From Alphaproteobacteria bacterium (GTDB lineage: Bacteria > Pseudomonadota > Alphaproteobacteria > Micavibrionales > UBA2020), in the NCBI GenBank assembly GCA_021413445.1, contig JAIOQI010000048.1:1-62465 (forward strand): 62,465 nucleotides of DNA, read 5' to 3'. A program made the translations under genes and the position numbers. The notes beneath the pieces are model-generated. The model was not told the DNA's origin. It did not search any database and was given only the letters and a program-made list of their open reading frames with translations. Shown in pieces: positions 54,917 through 62,465 of this stretch. The first letter of the stretch is position 1. Each line of letters starts with the position of its first letter.

Positions 54917-55773
54917 GGCGCGGGCGGCTTGTTTTCTTTTGGTTTGTCGGCCTCGGGCGGCGGCGGAAGCGCCCCGGCGGCCTTCAGCATTGCCGCGATG
55001 TCCTTGAAACCGACCATCTCGGCGATCATCAGCGCGGTATTGCCGCGCACGTTCTTTTCATCGACCTTCGCGCCTTTGTCGATCAGGAATTTCACCACGT
55101 CCGCATGGCCGCGCAGCGCCGCCACGGTCAGGGCCGTCCGGCCCGCGTCGTCCATGGCGTTGATGTCAAGGCCGCCGTCCAGCAGCGCCTGCATCGCCTT
55201 GATGTCGCCCTTTTGCGCGGCATCCGTCAGCGGCCTGGTCTCGGCGGCCTTCGCCCTTTTAATGGAGGCAAAGATATATTCATGGGCCGCATCGACGTCT
55301 TTCCATCCCGACACTTTCGAGTTGCGCCCCTGATGGCCTTCGAGATCTTTATAATGCGCGAAGAAATGCTCGATCTTCTGCCTTTCCGCTTCGGGAATGT
55401 CGCTCAGTTTCTGGATATGCTTGAAAGCCGAGGTCAGGCGGTCGGCGGGAACGGCGATGATTTTGACATCATGCCCCTTCTCGTCATCCATGATGAGGAC
55501 GCCCACCGGGCGCACGGCCATGACCGTGCCGATCTGGATCGGGTCGCACAACACAAGCACATCCAGCGGATCGCCGTCTTCCGACAGCGTCTGGGGGATG
55601 CAGCCGTAATTGACGGGATAGTTCATGGAGGAATCGCGCAGGCGGTCCACGATCAGGGCGCCGCTGTGACGGTCGAATTCATACTTGATGCTGCCGCCGC
55701 CCTTGGCGATCTCGATCAGGGCGTTGATATCCGTGGGAACCGTGCGTCCAGTCGGTAATGCCTTGTAATTCAT
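54913..55773 (-). CDS. ppa: Inorganic pyrophosphatase with C-terminal ankyrin repeats
   Basis: 286 residues. Residues 1-175 are a complete family I pyrophosphatase: SIKYEFDRHSGALIVDR, NYPVNYGCIPQT, EDGDPLDVLV (Asp66, Asp68, Asp71) and DDEKGHDVKIIAVP (Asp97, Asp102, Lys104). About 180-268 hold three ankyrin repeats (LTDAAQKGDIKAMQALLDGG, AGRTALTVAALRGHADVVKF, GNTALMIAEMVGFKDIAAML), then a Pro-rich tail. The junction is one continuous frame. The start at 55773 has AAAGGGA upstream; the ATG at 55782 directly abuts it. First gene of an operon with ispB, whose reaction releases pyrophosphate. Confidence 0.93.
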   Translation of the reverse strand: MNYKALPTGRTVPTDINALIEIAKGGGSIKYEFDRHSGALIVDRLRDSSMNYPVNYGCIPQTLSEDGDPLDVLVLCDPIQIGTVMAVRPVGVLIMDDEKGHDVKIIAVPADRLTSAFKHIQKLSDIPEAERQKIEHFFAHYKDLEGHQGRNSKVSGWKDVDAAHEYIFASIKRAKAAETRPLTDAAQKGDIKAMQALLDGGLDINAMDDAGRTALTVAALRGHADVVKFLIDKGAKVDEKNVRGNTALMIAEMVGFKDIAAMLKAAGALPPPPEADKPKENKPPAP

Positions 55774-55851
55774 CAGCGCCATCCCTTTTATATCTTAAAA
55801 ATATAAGGTACATTTAAACCATCCTATATGGTATGTAAAGCAGGCAGTTTT

Positions 55852-56619
55852 ATGAACAAACACGACAACCTTGAAATCATCGAAACCACCCTGCTGCGCG
55901 GGCGGGTCAAGCTGCTCCAGCCGAAGGTCGGGTTTCATGCCTCGATCGATACGGTATTCCTGGCCGCTGCCGTGGCCGTCAAAGACCGCTTTAAAGTGCT
56001 GGATGTCGGCTGCGGCGTCGGTTCGGCCGGTTTATGCGTTATCTCAAGAAACAAAAATATCTCCATGACAGGAATAGATATTCAGCGCGAGCTGGCCGAT
56101 ATCGCCAGCCAGAACGCGGCGCTGAACGGTGTCAGTGACCAGTGCCGCTTTTTTCAGGGCGATATCCAGAGCGAGAAGATCATTCCGGATAATGAGTTCA
56201 ATGCCGTCATCATGAACCCCCCTTATCTGGAGGGCGGGACGCATACCCCCTCCCCGGAAAAGATCAAGGCCACCTCCCACGGCGAGGGCATCTCCAGCGC
56301 TACCCTGGAAGACTGGGTGAAATACGCCCACCGCAAGCTGAAACAGGGCGGCTCGCTCACCCTGATCCACCGCGCCGACCGTCTGGACGACGTGATTGCC
56401 GTTTTGGTGAAAAAACGCTGGTTCGGCAGCCTGATCGTCTATCCGCTCTGGTCGCACGCCGGGGAAGACGCCAAACGCGTCATCATCAGTGCCCGCAAGG
56501 AACGCTATGCGCCGCTGGTGCTGAAGCCGGGCATGGTGATCCACCAGCCCGACGGCCAATACACCGCCGAAGCCGACATGATCCTCAGCGAAGCGGCAGG
56601 GATTGTTTTACGGGAGTAA
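55852..56619 (+). CDS. trmN6: tRNA1(Val) A37 N6-methyltransferase-like protein
   Basis: 255 residues. Begins with FHASIDTVFLAAAVAV, the TrmN6/YfiC pattern preceding motif I VLDVGCGVGSAGLCV, then the N6-adenine catalytic motif IMNPPYLEGG, with HRADRLDDVIAVLV and PLWSHAGEDAKRVIISARKE downstream. It probably methylates an adenine in tRNA or another nucleic acid. The ATG at 55828 is possible but lacks family similarity. Divergent from ppa-ispB. Confidence 0.87.
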   Translation: MNKHDNLEIIETTLLRGRVKLLQPKVGFHASIDTVFLAAAVAVKDRFKVLDVGCGVGSAGLCVISRNKNISMTGIDIQRELADIASQNAALNGVSDQCRFFQGDIQSEKIIPDNEFNAVIMNPPYLEGGTHTPSPEKIKATSHGEGISSATLEDWVKYAHRKLKQGGSLTLIHRADRLDDVIAVLVKKRWFGSLIVYPLWSHAGEDAKRVIISARKERYAPLVLKPGMVIHQPDGQYTAEADMILSEAAGIVLRE

Positions 56620-56622
56620 AGA

Positions 56623-57816
56623 TCAATCCAAAAACCGAAACGTCAGCCCCTTCAGGTAGCTCGTCTCCGGCAGCAGCGGGTGGACGGGGTGGTCGGGGGC
56701 GGCGCCGGAGGTTTTGACGAGCTGGAAGGCGCGGCCCGACTTGCTCATCCCCTCGGTCACGGCATCAGACAATTCATTCACGCCGGCGTGGGAGGAACAG
56801 GAGGCGAAGTAGAGAAAGCCGTTCTTGGCCACCAGCGGTTCCGCCAGTTTGGCCAGCTTCATGTAGCCCTTCAGCCCGACGGCCATATCCTTGCGTGATT
56901 TGATGAAGGCCGGAGGATCCACCACCACAACATTGTATTTCTTGCCGGTCTTGGCCAGCTTCTCCATCACGTCGAAAGCCTTGCCTTCAATCATCTGGCA
57001 TTTCTTTTCAACACCATTCAGGGCTGCGTTCTTTTTGACCATCTCCAGCGCCGGGGCGGAGCTATCGACAAAAGTGACGTTGGCAGCGCCCGTCTGCGCG
57101 GCAGTGATGCCAAACCCGCCGGTATGGCAGAACACATCCAGCATGGTGCCGCCCTTGGCCAAGTCCGCCACCCAGGCGCGGTTTTCGCGCTGGTCGAAGA
57201 ACCAGCCGGTCTTCTGGCCTTCCACGACATCGACATGGAATTGCGTTTCATTCTCAACGATGGTGACGCCGCCCGCCGGCATGCTGCCGGAGGCCACGCG
57301 GACGGACTGCTCAAGCCCTTCCATCTCCCGCGCCGCCGTGTCGTTTTTCAAGACGATAGCCTGCGGCTTGACGAGCGTCTTCAGTGCCGCCTCGATATGC
57401 GGCCAGAGAGATTCCATCCCCGCCGTGTTCACCTGACAGGCCACCACATCGCCGTAGCGGTCGATAATCAAACCCGGCAGACCGTCGCTTTCGGCATGGA
57501 CCAGGCGGTAAAACGGCTGGCTATACAATTTCTCCCGCAGGCGCAGGGCGTTCTCGATCTGGTGAAAGACAAAATCTTTCCCGACAGCCTGATCCGGCTT
57601 CCAGCTCAGCACCCTGCCCACCAGTTGCGGCTTGGGGTTGAAAAACCCGCGCGCGACAAAATCTCCCTTATCGCGCACAAAATTAACCATCTGGCCGGGC
57701 GTGAGCGCAACGGCATCCTTGCCGCTGATGACTTCGGAACGGAACACCCACGGATAGCCGAGTTTCAGGCGGCGGACGGAGCGTTCATCAATGCGGAGAG
57801 CGGGTAAATTTGTCAT
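56623..57816 (-). CDS. rlmI: RlmI-type rRNA (cytosine-5) methyltransferase
   Basis: 397 residues: an N-terminal PUA domain (SVRRLKLGYPWVFRSEVISG), an EEHEE-like middle, and a Rossmann methyltransferase with GWFFDQRENRAWVADLA, MLDVFCHTGGFGITAAQ, NVVVVDPPAFIKSRKD and the Cys in LYFASCSSHAG. RlmI modifies C1962 of 23S rRNA in E. coli; the exact site here is inferred. Good AAGAAGAAAA ribosome site. Confidence 0.9.
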   Translation of the reverse strand: MTNLPALRIDERSVRRLKLGYPWVFRSEVISGKDAVALTPGQMVNFVRDKGDFVARGFFNPKPQLVGRVLSWKPDQAVGKDFVFHQIENALRLREKLYSQPFYRLVHAESDGLPGLIIDRYGDVVACQVNTAGMESLWPHIEAALKTLVKPQAIVLKNDTAAREMEGLEQSVRVASGSMPAGGVTIVENETQFHVDVVEGQKTGWFFDQRENRAWVADLAKGGTMLDVFCHTGGFGITAAQTGAANVTFVDSSAPALEMVKKNAALNGVEKKCQMIEGKAFDVMEKLAKTGKKYNVVVVDPPAFIKSRKDMAVGLKGYMKLAKLAEPLVAKNGFLYFASCSSHAGVNELSDAVTEGMSKSGRAFQLVKTSGAAPDHPVHPLLPETSYLKGLTFRFLD

Positions 57817-57887
57817 TTTTTCTTCTTCTGTTTGTAGCCGTGTGGGGCTAACATATACGAACAGCCCCGTTTATCAAGAGGTTTGCC

Positions 57888-58226
57888 ATGTTCTTTCCCA
57901 TCCTGAAGATAGCTATTTCCGCCTGCGTGATCTCCTTTGCCTCCTGGCTTTCCGGCAAAAAGCCGGAACTGGCGGGATTCATCATCGCCCTGCCGCTCGG
58001 CACCATGCTGGTATTGCTGTTTTCCTATGGCGAGTATCACGACCCGGCCGCCAGCATCCGCTTCGCCAAGAGCATCCTCGCGGCGGTGCCGATGTCGCTG
58101 CTGTTTTTCGTGCCGTTCCTGATCGCCGACCGGCTGCCTTTCGGCTTCTGGGGGATCTATGCGGCGGGGTTTGCCCTGCTGGTGATCGGCTATTTCGCCC
58201 ACACCTTCATCATGAAGCAGTTCTGA
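57888..58226 (+). CDS. Small four-helix membrane protein (DUF3147-like)
   Basis: 112 residues, almost wholly hydrophobic with about four helices (ILKIAISACVISFASWLSGK, LAGFIIALPLGTMLVLLFSY, AVPMSLLFFVPFLIADRLPF, GFALLVIGYFAHTFIMKQF). It resembles the DUF3147-like group of unknown function. Its stop overlaps the next start (TGATG), giving coupled translation with the O-methyltransferase. Confidence 0.7.
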   Translation: MFFPILKIAISACVISFASWLSGKKPELAGFIIALPLGTMLVLLFSYGEYHDPAASIRFAKSILAAVPMSLLFFVPFLIADRLPFGFWGIYAAGFALLVIGYFAHTFIMKQF

Positions 58227-58864
58227 TGCAATACCAGGACCGCCTCGATTATATCCGGCACCTGTTCGCGCCCGAGACGCCGCAGCTGAAAGCCGTGCGC
58301 GAAAGCACCACCGACAAGAACGACCAGATCAGCATCCATCCCGAGGAAGGCAAGCTGCTGCAACTGCTGATAAAGCTGGCCGGCGTCAGGACCGTGGTCG
58401 AGATCGGCACGCTCTCCGGCTATTCGGCGCTGTGGATGGCGGAGGCCCTGCCCGCTGATGGCCATGTCTATACTTGTGAGAAGGACGCAACCCGCGCCGC
58501 GCGCGCCGCGACGAACCTGAAACACCATCCTAAAATCACCCTGATGACCGGCGACGCCCTGGAGAGCCTCCGCTCCCTGGAATCGAAATCCCCCTTTGAC
58601 ATGATTTTTATCGACGCGGACAAGCTGCATTACCTGCATTATCTCGACTGGGCGGAGAAACATATCCGCAAGGGCGGGCTGATCGTCGGGGACAATACGC
58701 TGCTCTTTGACGCCGTGTGGCGCGAGGCGCTGCCCGATCGCGTCCGCCAGACGGCGCTGCAGGCGATGCGCGCATTCAACCAACGGCTGGCCGATCCGCA
58801 GAAATACACCGGCATCCTGCTGCCGACGGCGGAAGGCATGACAATCGCGCTGAAGAATTTCTGA
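58226..58864 (+). CDS. Class I O-methyltransferase (family 3, CCoAOMT-like)
   Basis: 212 residues: MQYQDRLDYIRHLFAPETPQ, SIHPEEGKLLQLLIKLAGVR, motif I VVEIGTLSGYSALWMAEALP, and the metal-binding FIDADKLHYLHYLDW and IVGDNTLLFDAVW. Mg2+-dependent O-methyltransferase; the acceptor (catechol, peptide or RNA hydroxyl) is unknown. The start overlaps the upstream stop. It ends 1 base from the convergent unknown gene. Confidence 0.88.
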   Translation: MQYQDRLDYIRHLFAPETPQLKAVRESTTDKNDQISIHPEEGKLLQLLIKLAGVRTVVEIGTLSGYSALWMAEALPADGHVYTCEKDATRAARAATNLKHHPKITLMTGDALESLRSLESKSPFDMIFIDADKLHYLHYLDWAEKHIRKGGLIVGDNTLLFDAVWREALPDRVRQTALQAMRAFNQRLADPQKYTGILLPTAEGMTIALKNF

Positions 58865-59482
58865 TTATGCCCCCGCCAACTCCGGCATGCTGGTGGCAAC
58901 CGCCTTGCGCAGCACCGCCGCCAGGGCGCCGACATCCCCCCGGCTGCCCACCCATACCCGGACCGGCGTCATCCCCACGCGCTCGTACTCGGCCTGCAGG
59001 ATCGTCTCCAGAATATCGCCCTTGCCGGTTTTGATGTCGAGCAGCTTCAGCTTGAAGCGGCTCTTGTTGATGACGGCGGCAACAATGGCGTCTTTCAGGC
59101 CCAGAGCGATGGATTCCGCGTCCTGGGCCGAAGTTCCCGGAAGCTGATAAGCATCCCCGTCTGCCTTGCCCGGCTGCACGATTTCCAGGATCCCCGCGCG
59201 CAGCATGCGACATTCCGGCACCCCGGAGATATTGACGACCGGCGGCGCCGCGGGTTTGGCCACGGCGGGCGCCGCGGATTTTTCGGCGGCCTGAAGGTCA
59301 ATCGTCTTGCCGGCGCCCTGCCCCAGCTTGTCAAGATTGTCGGCGGCATAGCGCAGGGCATTGTCCAAACTCGCCCCCTCCGCCTTGAACAGGTCCTGCA
59401 CCCCGTACAGCCCCATCAGGGAGTCAGAAACCTGGTCCGAGCCCAGCAGCTTTAAAAACTTCTCAAGAAGATTTTTGTCCAT
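58865..59482 (-). CDS. Unknown protein, third gene of an operon
   Basis: 205 residues. An N-terminal helical segment (FLKLLGSDQVSDSLMGLYGV, then LFKAEGASLDNALRYAADNL), an Ala/Pro linker, then an alpha/beta domain (SRFKLKLLDIKTGKGDILET, VGMTPVRVWVGSRGDVG). The LLGSD segment faintly recalls a small helical module of phage-related proteins. GAGGAAA ribosome site. It follows two other unknown genes by 15 bases. Confidence 0.65.
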   Translation of the reverse strand: MDKNLLEKFLKLLGSDQVSDSLMGLYGVQDLFKAEGASLDNALRYAADNLDKLGQGAGKTIDLQAAEKSAAPAVAKPAAPPVVNISGVPECRMLRAGILEIVQPGKADGDAYQLPGTSAQDAESIALGLKDAIVAAVINKSRFKLKLLDIKTGKGDILETILQAEYERVGMTPVRVWVGSRGDVGALAAVLRKAVATSMPELAGA

Positions 59483-59497
59483 AAAAATTTCCTCACC

Positions 59498-60349
59498 CTA
59501 CATATCAGACAATAAATCCGGCTTCTGCGGCCGGTACTGAACGCCATAAATTTCTTCATACGCAAAAATTTCCTTGTTCAGGGCGGCCTGCCGGGCAATC
59601 GCCGGCTTGATCCTGGCGGCTTCCGGCGCATCCTTCCTGATCTCGCCCCTGCGGATTTTTTCCTGGAGCTGACCGATGATAAAACGCAGGTTCAATGTCT
59701 CAAGATACGCCGCCGCAGCCTCCATGGAGTGCACGATGCGGTCCTGCCGCCCTCCCCCCGTGCCCGTGAAGCTGAAAATAATGTTTTTGTGGCCTCCGCG
59801 GTGCATGATCCCGCAGCGCATGGAGCTTACATTATCCGTGAAAGTGGCCGCTACATTGGAAGAATGGTTGATGCTCGTTGCACGGCCGATCTGCTTCAGG
59901 GCGCTTTCCGTCACTTCCATTGCGGCATCATAATTGTCAATGGTCAGCAGCGCGCATTTTTCAACGACATCGATAAACGGCGATTTGATCGTCTTGAAAA
60001 CCGGCTTGCCATCCAGATAGATGGCCGCCCAGATATCGCGGTTATGTTCTTTCTCGTAGGCAGACAGCGCGGCATCCCACAGCTTGCCCCAGTTAAAAGC
60101 CCTGCCCCGCGTGGAAAACGGGCCATTCTGGCCGTAGTTGGCCAATATTTTTCCGGTCAGCCGCAGTGTCGAATGCATGTTCTGCGCCCGAATGACGATA
60201 TTTTCGACAGCGTCCGGCTTTCCCAGACGTAAAAAAATCCTGTTGCTGCGGATGACAACCGGCTCTTTTACAGCATCGGCATCCCCATCATAGACACCTT
60301 CCATGAAGATGATCTTTTCCCGGACCAGCGATGCGTTAAATTCTTCCAT
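59498..60349 (-). CDS. Unknown protein, middle gene of an operon
   Basis: 283 residues, no signal or membrane helices. The N-terminal half is beta-rich (KIIFMEGVYDGDADAVKEPV, then NRIFLRLGKPDAVENIVIRA), the centre has SSMRCGIMHRGGHKNIIFSF and FTGTGGGRQDRIVHSME, and the C-terminus is helical. The Gly-rich TGTGGGR loop might bind a ligand, but I cannot name a family. TTGAGG ribosome site. Confidence 0.65.
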   Translation of the reverse strand: MEEFNASLVREKIIFMEGVYDGDADAVKEPVVIRSNRIFLRLGKPDAVENIVIRAQNMHSTLRLTGKILANYGQNGPFSTRGRAFNWGKLWDAALSAYEKEHNRDIWAAIYLDGKPVFKTIKSPFIDVVEKCALLTIDNYDAAMEVTESALKQIGRATSINHSSNVAATFTDNVSSMRCGIMHRGGHKNIIFSFTGTGGGRQDRIVHSMEAAAAYLETLNLRFIIGQLQEKIRRGEIRKDAPEAARIKPAIARQAALNKEIFAYEEIYGVQYRPQKPDLLSDM

Positions 60350-60355
60350 GATACC

Positions 60356-61000
60356 TCAAGATGCCATGAGCATGGGCTCTGTGCCGCTTCTGAGCACAGC
60401 CCCCGTGGCCGCTTTCCTGGTTGTCTGTTTCAGGGAGTCATACACTGACTCTTTCTGATCGATCCGGATTGCCCTGACGCCTTCATTCTCCAGCCTGTCC
60501 AGCATGTCGATGATTTCATACATGCAGGCCAGGTCTGCCTGCGCGTCGAAAGAAAGGCGGTGATTCTGATTGGCCGATACCAGATTAAACTTTTTGCCCA
60601 TGCGTCCTGCCGCCTCCAGTGCGCATTTGCGGCGACCCTCCGGATAATCATCCAGCTTGCGGCCGCGATAACCTTCTGCGACCTGGTCTCGCAAAATCGA
60701 GATACCGTCAAGGGCGCTGGAGATGGTTTCATAATTGAAAATGGCGCTGACCGGAAAATGGGCCGGCAGAAGCCCGGATGTGCTCACTCCCATAATCATG
60801 CTCATAATCAGGCTGCCCGTCAGCCCCATATCGCCGAGCGGGTCGGCTTTGGCGGCGCGAATGAAGGCCGCGCCAACCCCTTTGCTCTCCAATGAATGCT
60901 GCACGCCTGAGAGACGGCTCAGGGCCTGACCGCGCAGGGCATCCAGCGAAGCTGTGGCCGCCTGATAATCATGCCCCGCATGGCTTAACTTCGATTCCAT
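60356..61000 (-). CDS. Unknown protein, first gene of an operon
   Basis: 214 residues, mostly helical. MESKLSHAGHDYQAATASLD opens; a hydrophobic segment follows at about 61-82 (GLTGSLIMSMIMGVSTSGLL), and RRKCALEAAGRMGKKFNLVS and DLACMYEIIDMLDRLENEGV lie downstream. The ATG at 61000 has GGGGG upstream; the TTG at 61012 is less likely. It is divergent from ubiG and heads a three-gene series (gaps of 6 and 15 bases). Confidence 0.65.
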   Translation of the reverse strand: MESKLSHAGHDYQAATASLDALRGQALSRLSGVQHSLESKGVGAAFIRAAKADPLGDMGLTGSLIMSMIMGVSTSGLLPAHFPVSAIFNYETISSALDGISILRDQVAEGYRGRKLDDYPEGRRKCALEAAGRMGKKFNLVSANQNHRLSFDAQADLACMYEIIDMLDRLENEGVRAIRIDQKESVYDSLKQTTRKAATGAVLRSGTEPMLMAS

Positions 61001-61130
61001 ATTGACCCCCAATATTTCCCCTAAGCACTTTCCTCAACTCAAAGGGTATGCTTCACCTATGAAAAAGAAGTTAATAAGGAAATTTATAATCCTAACGCTT
61101 CCTTAATAAGGAATTGATTTACGTATAAAG

Positions 61131-61943
61131 ATGTTTAAAATCAGGGTGCTAGAAGGAGCGCTGTTATTGAAAAAAACTGCAAAAATGACCGGGAAAATGA
61201 ATGCGCGCAGCACGCTTGATGCTGCGGAAGTGCAGCAATTCAACGCCCTGGCATCGCAGTGGTGGGACGAGTCGGGACCGCTCAAGCCGCTGCACCAGCT
61301 CAACCCGGCGCGTATGGGCTATATCAAGGCGCAGATCTGCACCCACTTCGGGCGCGACGCGGAAAAATTCACCTCCCTCGCCGGCCTCCGCATTGCCGAC
61401 ATCGGCTGCGGCGGCGGCTTGGTGACGGAACCGCTCTGCCGCCTCGGCGCCGATGTCACTGGCGTCGATGCAGGGGAAGAAAACATCAAAATCGCGCGCC
61501 AGCATGCCGCGCAACAGGGGCTGGAAATCGACTACAAGGCAACAACCGTTGAAAAACTGGCCGCGCAGGCCGGAGGAAAATTCGATGTCGTGACCGCGCT
61601 GGAGATCATCGAGCATGTCGCCGACCCCGAGCTATTCCTCTCCTCCTGCTGCAAGCTGCTCAGGAAAAACGGGCTGCTGATCCTCTCCACGCTTAACCGC
61701 ACGCCGAAGTCGTTTGCGCTGGGCATCGTCGCGGCGGAATACATCCTGCGCTGGCTGCCCGCCGGGACGCATGACTGGAAAAAATTCATGAAACCCTCGG
61801 AAATCGCCCACCCGCTCAAGCAGCAAGGGCTGGAGGTCACGGACATCAGCGGGCTGGTCTATAACCCGCTCAAACGCCAATTCAGCATCAGCAAGACGGA
61901 TATTGCCGTGAATTACTTCCTGACATCGGCCAGAAAGCACTGA
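61131..61943 (+). CDS. ubiG: Ubiquinone biosynthesis O-methyltransferase
   Basis: Carries out both O-methylations of ubiquinone synthesis. Family signatures: EVQQFNALASQWWDESGPLK, LHQLNPARMGYI, motif I IADIGCGGGLVTEPLCRLGA, DVVTALEIIEHVADPELFL and the C-terminal GTHDWKKFMKPSEI. The start is uncertain: ATG at 61131 has no ribosome site, TTG at 61167 has AGAAGGAG ten bases upstream, and ATGs at 61185 and 61197 are closer to the conserved region. It works in the same pathway as IspB. Confidence 0.93.
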   Translation: MFKIRVLEGALLLKKTAKMTGKMNARSTLDAAEVQQFNALASQWWDESGPLKPLHQLNPARMGYIKAQICTHFGRDAEKFTSLAGLRIADIGCGGGLVTEPLCRLGADVTGVDAGEENIKIARQHAAQQGLEIDYKATTVEKLAAQAGGKFDVVTALEIIEHVADPELFLSSCCKLLRKNGLLILSTLNRTPKSFALGIVAAEYILRWLPAGTHDWKKFMKPSEIAHPLKQQGLEVTDISGLVYNPLKRQFSISKTDIAVNYFLTSARKH

Positions 61944-62043
61944 TATTTCAGGGAAAAATCACGCTATAGGGCCGCTTGGAATTTATTTGACATAGTTATG
62001 GTTATTCCGTAATATGGCTCAGATTTTAGGAGGAGCCGGCCCC

Positions 62044-62465
62044 ATGGCGGATACACGCCTGATCAATGCCATCCACGCGCGCGACGCAGCAGCCATCGAT
62101 AGGCTGCTCGAGCAAGCCGTCGATCTGGAAGTAAAGGACAGCGATGGCAAAACAGCGCTGATTCTGGCCGCCTACAACCGCCTTGAAACCACCGTGCAAG
62201 ACCTGGTCGACAATGACGCCGACCTGAATGCACAGGACAAGAACGGCTACACCGCGCTGATGCATGCGACAAGTCTCGGCTTCACGGAGATTGCGCGCCT
62301 GCTGATTGACGCCGGCGCCAAGGTCAATCTCAGGAACAACTACGGCTCGTCCACCCTGGATTATGCCGAAAGCAGCGGGCAGGAGAGCATCCTCAAGCTG
62401 CTGGTCAAGAACGATGCCGAGCTTGAGCGCAAGGGCTCCGACGGCGAAACCCTCCTGATCCGCTC
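62044..62465 (+). CDS. Ankyrin-repeat protein (N-terminal part)
   Basis: Runs off the right edge; 140 codons are visible. It opens MADTRLINAIHARDAAAIDR with a strong AGGAGG ribosome site, and has about four ankyrin repeats: LEVKDSDGKTALILAAYNRL, NAQDKNGYTALMHATSLGFT, EIARLLIDAGAKVNLRNNYG and a further LDYAESSGQESILKLLVKND. No signal peptide. Its first residues suggest an all-ankyrin cytosolic protein; what follows outside the window is unknown. Confidence 0.88.
   Translation, partial: MADTRLINAIHARDAAAIDRLLEQAVDLEVKDSDGKTALILAAYNRLETTVQDLVDNDADLNAQDKNGYTALMHATSLGFTEIARLLIDAGAKVNLRNNYGSSTLDYAESSGQESILKLLVKNDAELERKGSDGETLLIR

Overview
The window is chromosomal DNA of an alphaproteobacterium. 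The signs are a PopZ-type (DUF2497) pole organiser in one block with tolC and pcm, an infA-maf-rng operon next to tRNA-Phe, a GCS2-type glutamate-cysteine ligase, an AmgK-like sugar kinase, glnD near mutS, and class II DAHP synthase. Genes are dense (mostly about 55-62% GC by eye) and lie on both strands. AT-rich islets (about 8.6-9.1 kb, 31.7-32.6 kb, 45.8-46.7 kb) break this up. The recurring ankyrin proteins and many lineage-restricted small proteins suggest an uncultured, perhaps Micavibrio- or Rhodospirillales-like lineage; that placement is inference. There is no prophage, transposase, CRISPR array or rRNA operon.

Layout. 0-9 kb: partial amgK, gshA-type ligase, mfd, a small basic protein, polA broken by two in-frame stops, and an AT-rich orphan gene. 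9-12.6 kb: palindromic repeats, cupin, gpt, membrane-anchored cytochrome c, HNH protein, CDF metal exporter, tRNA-Gly. 12.7-17.3 kb: OmpA-type lipoprotein, apaG, popZ-tolC-pcm, tRNA-Cys and tRNA-Asn. 17.4-25.4 kb: small secreted and membrane proteins, CorA, deoxyinosine glycosylase, ankyrin protein, flavin amine oxidase, L,D-transpeptidase, a membrane HExxH protein, tRNA-Phe. 25.5-30.6 kb: rng-maf-infA, an HDAC11-like deacetylase, murA, dcd. 30.8-33.7 kb: secreted repeat protein, two tandem exported peptides, a prepilin, tRNA-Lys. 33.8-44.3 kb: mutS, a periplasmic protein, ExoI-like nuclease, glnD, aroG, nadE. 44.4-51.2 kb: three unknown genes, gltX, trmJ, two paralogous coiled-coil membrane proteins, rpsD. 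51.2-53.8 kb: an iron-transport cluster (cupredoxin, FTR1 permease fused to a barrel-like domain, two small proteins) and tRNA-Pro. 53.9-62.5 kb: ispB, pyrophosphatase-ankyrin fusion, methyltransferases, a three-gene unknown operon, ubiG, and the start of another ankyrin protein.

Functional threads. DNA repair and replication: Mfd, Pol I, MutS, ExoI-like, deoxyinosine glycosylase, Dcd, Maf. Envelope: MurA, L,D-transpeptidase, OmpA, TolC, AmgK. Translation: six tRNAs, GltX, S4, IF-1, TrmJ, TrmN6, RlmI-like. Metals: CDF, CorA, FTR1 with cupredoxin. Isoprenoid and quinone: IspB, UbiG. The most unusual items are the FTR1-barrel fusion, the pyrophosphatase-ankyrin fusion, the HDAC11-like enzyme, a cluster of apparent G-to-T or C-to-A changes that breaks polA, and a palindromic repeat inserted in frame in glnD.
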